The notes below the pieces were generated by a model. The model searched no databases. It had not been told where the DNA came from and worked only from the letters and a program-made list of their open reading frames with translations. From Collinsella aerofaciens (GTDB lineage: Bacteria > Actinomycetota > Coriobacteriia > Coriobacteriales > Coriobacteriaceae): 16,989 nucleotides of DNA. This document shows positions 13,549-16,989 of this stretch, one piece after another. The position numbers were made by a program, and so were the translations under genes. How positions within the stretch are numbered: the first letter of the stretch is position 1; every line of letters starts with the position of its first letter. The stretch is taken from positions 1 through 16,989 of the forward strand of contig NZ_CAAKNY010000061.1 in NCBI RefSeq assembly GCF_901212495.1. Reading direction: 5' to 3'.

Positions 13549-14766
13549 TCAGCGGTCGTCGTCCTTCAGCAAGCGCCACAGGGTCGTGCGGCTCATTCCC
13601 AGCACCTCGGCAGCGCGGGTCCGGTTGCCCTGAAGGTAGCCTACGACCAGCCGCGCGATATCGCGTTCGGTATCGGTCAGTGGACGCAGGATATACAGGT
13701 CGCTGTCGAGCGTCGGAGTGCCAAAGGTTGCGGTTTTGATGACGTCCTCCTGGGCGAGCACCTCCTCCGCCACCGCGCGCTCCGCCACACCCGGCCCTAC
13801 TAATATATAGAGTCGTTCCGAGACCTCGCGAAGCTGCAGATAGTTGCGTGGCCAGCGATAGCCGTTGAGCGTCGAGGCAGCCTCCTCGGACATACTCGGA
13901 GCGGCAGTTCCAAAGACATCTGACAGATACGACAGATACTGCGCAACCTTTTTCGATGCGCCACCCTGCTCGGCAATCGCAGGCGCCACACTCACTGCGC
14001 ACGCCAAGCGCTCGGTTACAAAAGCGGCCTGATCGCTTTCACCACCGCCCGGCATATCGTTTGCCGTCAGAACCACATGGCAACGCGCGGCCAGCGCCGT
14101 GTCGGTCATCGTAGAGACAAGCTCGCGCAGACGCTGCGGCGAAAGTGCATGCCAGCCGCCAATACAAAGGGTCAGCCTTGCCTGGAACAGCGGCGATTCT
14201 GAGCTTTTGAGCAGATGGCGCCAGCCGCGATCCGAGAGCTCGTCAAGCGCCACAGACACAAAGGGTTCGTCAGCATAAGGCCCATCCAGATAGAGGCGTT
14301 TTGCAATCTCTGCCTGGCCAGCACCCAGCTCGCCCTCCAACATGAGGGGCACGCCGTGGGCATAGCTTTCGCAGACGGGGGCAGCGACCGCAGCGGCACC
14401 CTCGACAATGCCGTACGCGCTTGCCTCGTAGCGCGCCTCGACCTCATCTGCGTTAAGCCACTCAATGCCCGCGTTTGCCGCCACACCGCGCACCTCGCGG
14501 ACCACGACCACCCAAAGCGCGCCGTATTCCTTGGCGACCGGACGCACCGTGAGGCTCAAGCGCCCTCCCGCATGCCCCATCACCAGACGCGTGCCGTTGC
14601 CCACGCGCCCCAGGCGCTCGGCGACAAATGCCGCGACATCTTGCTCGAGCGCGACATCATCCATGGTCGAAATCGCCACGTGTCCATGTCCATCGATTGC
14701 CAACGCCGAGGCCCCGGCAGCGGCCAAGGCCTCGATCAAGATTTGTAGCTTGGCGTCACTGTTCAT
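13549..14766 (-). CDS. Degenerate NtrC/PrpR-like regulator with Fis-type DNA-binding domain
   Basis: The 405-aa protein has the order of a sigma-54 enhancer-binding protein but a damaged ATPase core. Residues 1-95 resemble a PAS-like sensor. At 144-151 EGELGAGQ stands where GExGxGKE would be, so the Walker lysine is Gln. At 197-203 RLTLCIG replaces the Walker B GTLFLDE, and the GAFTGA loop that touches sigma-54 is absent. The distal part (NGYRWPRNYLQLREVSERLYIL, 301-322) still matches the family's WPGNVRELxNxxxR region. The C-terminus (379-401, GNRTRAAEVLGMSRTTLWRLL) is a clear Fis-type helix-turn-helix. It probably acts as a DNA-binding sensor with ordinary sigma factors, not as an ATP-driven activator. 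The ATG at 14766 is preferred (GGGG seven bases upstream) over an in-frame GTG at 14790. Confidence 0.82.
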   Translation of the reverse strand: MNSDAKLQILIEALAAAGASALAIDGHGHVAISTMDDVALEQDVAAFVAERLGRVGNGTRLVMGHAGGRLSLTVRPVAKEYGALWVVVVREVRGVAANAGIEWLNADEVEARYEASAYGIVEGAAAVAAPVCESYAHGVPLMLEGELGAGQAEIAKRLYLDGPYADEPFVSVALDELSDRGWRHLLKSSESPLFQARLTLCIGGWHALSPQRLRELVSTMTDTALAARCHVVLTANDMPGGGESDQAAFVTERLACAVSVAPAIAEQGGASKKVAQYLSYLSDVFGTAAPSMSEEAASTLNGYRWPRNYLQLREVSERLYILVGPGVAERAVAEEVLAQEDVIKTATFGTPTLDSDLYILRPLTDTERDIARLVVGYLQGNRTRAAEVLGMSRTTLWRLLKDDDR

Positions 14767-14820
14767 ATTGCGCCCCGTCCTCGGCGCCACGCCGCCACCG
14801 ACGGCCGCGCGGGCGAGTGT

Positions 14821-14832
14821 TTCAAAATTGAA
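14821..14832. promoter_or_regulatory. Dyad TTCAAAATTGAA upstream of the degenerate regulator
   Basis: The perfect 5-2-5 dyad TTCAA-AA-TTGAA lies 55 bases before the regulator start. A -10-like TATAGT (14856-14851, minus) lies just upstream, placing the dyad in or near the start of the transcript. It is a fair candidate for autoregulation by the Fis-type domain, but this is unproven. Confidence 0.35.
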
Positions 14833-14890
14833 CGATATTGCTCACCAAACACTATAGGGCAGAAGCCGCTGTCCTGCGAGTATATGAGTT

Positions 14891-14990
14891 GCCCCGCATC
14901 GCCATCCTGGCGGGGCGATAAGAGCTCTTCGGGACCTATAAACCTGCGGACAAGCCATACCCGCAAGAGCTCCTATCGCTCCACCGCAGG
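14891..14990. repeat. Overlapping inverted repeats 3' of yeiH
   Basis: Three pairings overlap. GCCCCGC (14891-14897) pairs GCGGGGC (14910-14916). GCGATAAGAGCTCTT (14915-14929) pairs 14965-14979 with one mismatch. CCTGCGG (14943-14949) pairs CCGCAGG (14984-14990), crossing the second stem. The first may terminate yeiH transcripts on the minus strand, although no T-run follows. The crossing pair implies alternative folds or a pseudoknot if transcribed. Confidence 0.4.
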
Positions 14991-15031
14991 CATGCGCTCG
15001 CCAGCACGCAGCACGCAAATAAGCTACTTCT

Positions 15032-16066
15032 CTACCAGATTCCCAGCACGTGCTGCGTTCCCAAACTCATGCACGCAATGCCAATCCAGCAGCAAAAGCC
15101 CAATGCAATGGGCTTACCGCCCTTTTTGACCAGCTCGACGATATCGGTATTAAAGCCAATAGCCGCCATAGCCATCACAATAAAGAACTTCGACAGCTCC
15201 TTGATAGGTGCCGTAATGGACACGGGAAGCTGAAGCACCGTGGTGATTACGCTCGCCAGCACAAAGAACAGCACGAACATGGGAAACGCGCGTTTAAGCG
15301 AGAACGTGCTTTTGGCGTCGCCGCCGGCCTTGCGCGCCAGATGCATCTGCCAACATGCGAGAACCAACGTGATGGGAATAATGGCAAGCGTCCTGGTGAG
15401 CTTGACCACTGTGGCGCTTTCGAGCACATTGGCGCCGGGATGCATACTGTCCCAAGCACTCGCCGCAGCCGTTACCGACGAAGTGTCGTTGATGGCGGTG
15501 CCGGCAAACAGGCCAAAGCCCTCGTTGGTCAGCCCGAGCATGCCGCCGAGCGTCGGAAACACGAGCGCCGCGATAACGTTAAACAGGAAGATGACCGAAA
15601 TAGCCTGGGCAATCTCGCGATCGTCGGCATCGATGACGGGTGCGGTCGCGGCGATGGCAGAACCGCCGCAAATCGACGAACCCACACCCACAAGCGTCGC
15701 GATCTTGCCCGGCACGTTCATAACGCGGCAGAGCACAAAGGCGATGACAAGCGAGGTCGAGATCGTCGCCACGATAATCGGCAGCGACTGGGCGCCTTTG
15801 GACAGAATCTGCGAGAGGTTCATGCCAAAGCCAAGCAGGATTACCGCGTACTGCAAGACTTTTTTAGACGTATAGGTGACACCGGCGGCGAGCTGTTCGC
15901 GACGGTTCTTGGGAAAGACGAGCGCCAGGACCATGCCAAAGAGGATGGCAAATACCGGCCCGCCGACCACCTCAATCTGTTTGCCGAGTAACGTCGCGGG
16001 GATGGCGATGATCAGGCAGAACAAGACACCCTTCCAGCGCTCGCGTACGATATTCGCCAGTTGCAT
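15032..16066 (-). CDS. yeiH: YeiH family putative sulfate/anion exporter
   Basis: The 344-aa integral membrane protein of the YeiH (UPF0324) family has about ten hydrophobic segments. Recognisable family stretches are GGPVFAILFGMVLAL (35-49), LQYAVILLGFGMNLSQIL (71-88), VGVGSSICGGSAIAATAPVI (126-145) and FAGTAINDTSSVTAAA (187-202), with a C-terminal KFFIVMAMAAIGFNTDI (288-304). Family members are annotated as putative sulfate exporters, and some are linked to taurine or sulfonate use; direct transport data are scant. The ATG at 16066 has AAGGAA eight bases upstream. A -10-like TATCAT (16111-16106) lies in the divergent promoter region without a clear -35. The neighbour is a GntR/FCD regulator, not the LysR regulator paired with yeiH in E. 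coli. Confidence 0.92.
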   Translation of the reverse strand: MQLANIVRERWKGVLFCLIIAIPATLLGKQIEVVGGPVFAILFGMVLALVFPKNRREQLAAGVTYTSKKVLQYAVILLGFGMNLSQILSKGAQSLPIIVATISTSLVIAFVLCRVMNVPGKIATLVGVGSSICGGSAIAATAPVIDADDREIAQAISVIFLFNVIAALVFPTLGGMLGLTNEGFGLFAGTAINDTSSVTAAASAWDSMHPGANVLESATVVKLTRTLAIIPITLVLACWQMHLARKAGGDAKSTFSLKRAFPMFVLFFVLASVITTVLQLPVSITAPIKELSKFFIVMAMAAIGFNTDIVELVKKGGKPIALGFCCWIGIACMSLGTQHVLGIW

Positions 16067-16259
16067 ATGGGATTCCTTCTTTCTATTTCACGTTTGCGAC
16101 GGCTTATGATACGGCAACATTGAGCACAGCCCCGCGCAAACACAGACTAAGATGCCGCAATAGTTCTTGGGCAACGGCCGAATTACCCACCGCGGAGAGC
16201 CGATTCGCGGCATAATTAACAGCTGACATATCAGTGTGATAGAACGGTTGCGAGGCACT
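16067..16259. promoter_or_regulatory. Divergent yeiH / gntR promoter region
   Basis: This 193-bp region must drive both genes. Signals seen are TATCAT (minus, 16111-16106) for yeiH, CATAAT (16211-16216, 5/6) for gntR, and an imperfect dyad CTGACATATCAG (16223-16234) just downstream that could be a GntR-type operator. None has a strong -35, so the assignments are tentative. Confidence 0.35.
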
Positions 16260-16961
16260 ATGGAAGAATCGATGCACGTCGGCGAGCAGGAAACGAGCCT
16301 TCAGGACCAGTCCTACCACACCATTCGACGCAAAATCGTCTACCTGGACTACAAGCCGGGCGAAAAGCTGGGCGTAAAGCAGCTTTGCGACGACCTTGAT
16401 ATGGGGCGAACCCCTGTGCGCGAGGCGCTGGTGCGTCTGGCGCAAGAGGGCCTGGTGCGTACCGTGCCCCAAAGCGGCACCTATGTCTCGCCCATCAACC
16501 TCACTCTTGCCGAGAGCGCCTGCTACATTCGCGAGCACCTGGAAAAGCAGGTGATTGTGGAGTGCTGCGCCCGTGCCACCTCGGCAGGCATCGAGCAGCT
16601 CGACCGAGCCATCGCGCTGCAGGAAAAGACCATGGCCGAGGAGGATCGCATCGGCTTCTTTTTAAGCGACAACCTCATGCACCGCATGATCTTTAGCATC
16701 GCGTGTCGCAGTACCGTGTGGTCCTGGCTCGAGGCGACCAATGCCGACCTGGAGCGCTTCCGCTGGCTGCGCGCCGCCACGCAGACGCTCGACAATCAGG
16801 AGACTGTTAACGAGCACAAGCAAATCCGCCGCGCTATCGCCGGTCGCGACCCCATCGAAGCGAGTTTTTTGGTCAGCAAGCACCTGCACATGATGTTCCG
16901 TAACCAAACTGAGGTTCTGGACCAGTTCCCCGAGTACTTCGAGACCAGCAAGCTCCGCTAA
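16260..16961 (+). CDS. GntR-family (FadR/FCD subfamily) transcriptional regulator
   Basis: The 233-aa protein has an N-terminal GntR winged helix (about 14-78). It includes IVYLDYKPGEKLGVKQL (26-42), the recognition region MGRTPVREALVRLAQEGLV (48-66) and the wing QSGTYVSPI (71-79). The C-terminal FCD ligand domain (85-220) carries the expected metal-site residues D137 and H141 (SDNLMH), H186 (NEHKQI), and H208 or H210 (KHLHM). FCD proteins usually sense small carboxylates or sugar acids. The ATG at 16260 has GAGG four bases upstream; a GTG eight codons earlier (16236) lies against the candidate operator and is less likely. Divergence from yeiH suggests that the transporter is its target and that the ligand may be the transported anion or a precursor. 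Confidence 0.9.
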   Translation: MEESMHVGEQETSLQDQSYHTIRRKIVYLDYKPGEKLGVKQLCDDLDMGRTPVREALVRLAQEGLVRTVPQSGTYVSPINLTLAESACYIREHLEKQVIVECCARATSAGIEQLDRAIALQEKTMAEEDRIGFFLSDNLMHRMIFSIACRSTVWSWLEATNADLERFRWLRAATQTLDNQETVNEHKQIRRAIAGRDPIEASFLVSKHLHMMFRNQTEVLDQFPEYFETSKLR

Positions 16962-16989
16962 CCTGCCAAATAGGGACAGGTTTATTTTG
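16960..16989 (+). terminator. Terminator-like hairpin and REP-like motif after gntR
   Basis: AACCTG (16960-16965) pairs CAGGTT (16977-16982) around an 11-base loop and is followed by TATTTTG, a weak terminator overlapping the stop codon. The segment GCCAAATAGGGACAGGTTTA (16965-16984) also resembles the GGGACGGGG repeats at 252-284 and 12843-12878. It runs off the window edge. Confidence 0.45.

Overview
The window looks like chromosomal DNA from a high-GC Gram-positive gut actinobacterium of the Coriobacteriia, most like Collinsella. The basis is GC-rich, C/G-ending codon use, clear AGGAGG-type ribosome binding sites, a mix of LemA, DedA, YeiH and heterodimeric ABC exporter genes, and palindromic intergenic repeats of a style I associate with that genus. 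The genus is an inference from composition and memory, not a search. I see no phage, plasmid, IS transposase or CRISPR array. Most of the window is ordinary housekeeping and transport DNA; the unusual parts are one gene fusion, one degenerate regulator and the palindromic repeats.

Layout. 1-644: the SRP RNA gene (ffs, minus strand) with its promoter, then about 390 bp of gene-free DNA filled by three different palindromic elements. 645-2420 (minus): one continuous gene joining a tRNA adenosine deaminase (TadA) to a class I glycerate kinase. 2472-2561: tRNA-Ser(UGA), followed almost without a gap by a convergent TetR-family regulator. The set tRNA-Ser, tadA, ffs (and probably dnaX just outside the left edge) matches an order known from Bacillus subtilis. 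3353-6111: lemA (plus), branched-chain aminotransferase ilvE (minus) and a DedA membrane protein (minus), separated by strong hairpin terminators. 6336-7040: serine acetyltransferase cysE (plus), with a perfect palindrome over its promoter.

7151-11380 (minus) is a tight operon: a MarR-family regulator, then two ABC exporter half-transporters, with a 13-base overlap at one junction and a 1-base gap at the other. The two half-transporters have complementary defects in their ATPase motifs, as expected for a heterodimer with one catalytic and one degenerate site. Two identical 18-bp dyads sit in the marR promoter and are probably its operators. 11557-11847 (minus) is a 96-aa orphan gene with a structured leader and a strong terminator. 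12139-12666 (plus) is a small nitroreductase, followed by another nested palindrome and a dispersed repeat.

12889-14766 (minus) holds a regulator built like an NtrC-type enhancer-binding protein but with a broken ATPase core, followed by a small single-pass membrane protein of unknown function. 15032-16066 (minus) is a YeiH-family membrane transporter, divergent from a GntR/FCD regulator at 16260-16961 (plus) that may control it. The window ends in another copy of the dispersed repeat.
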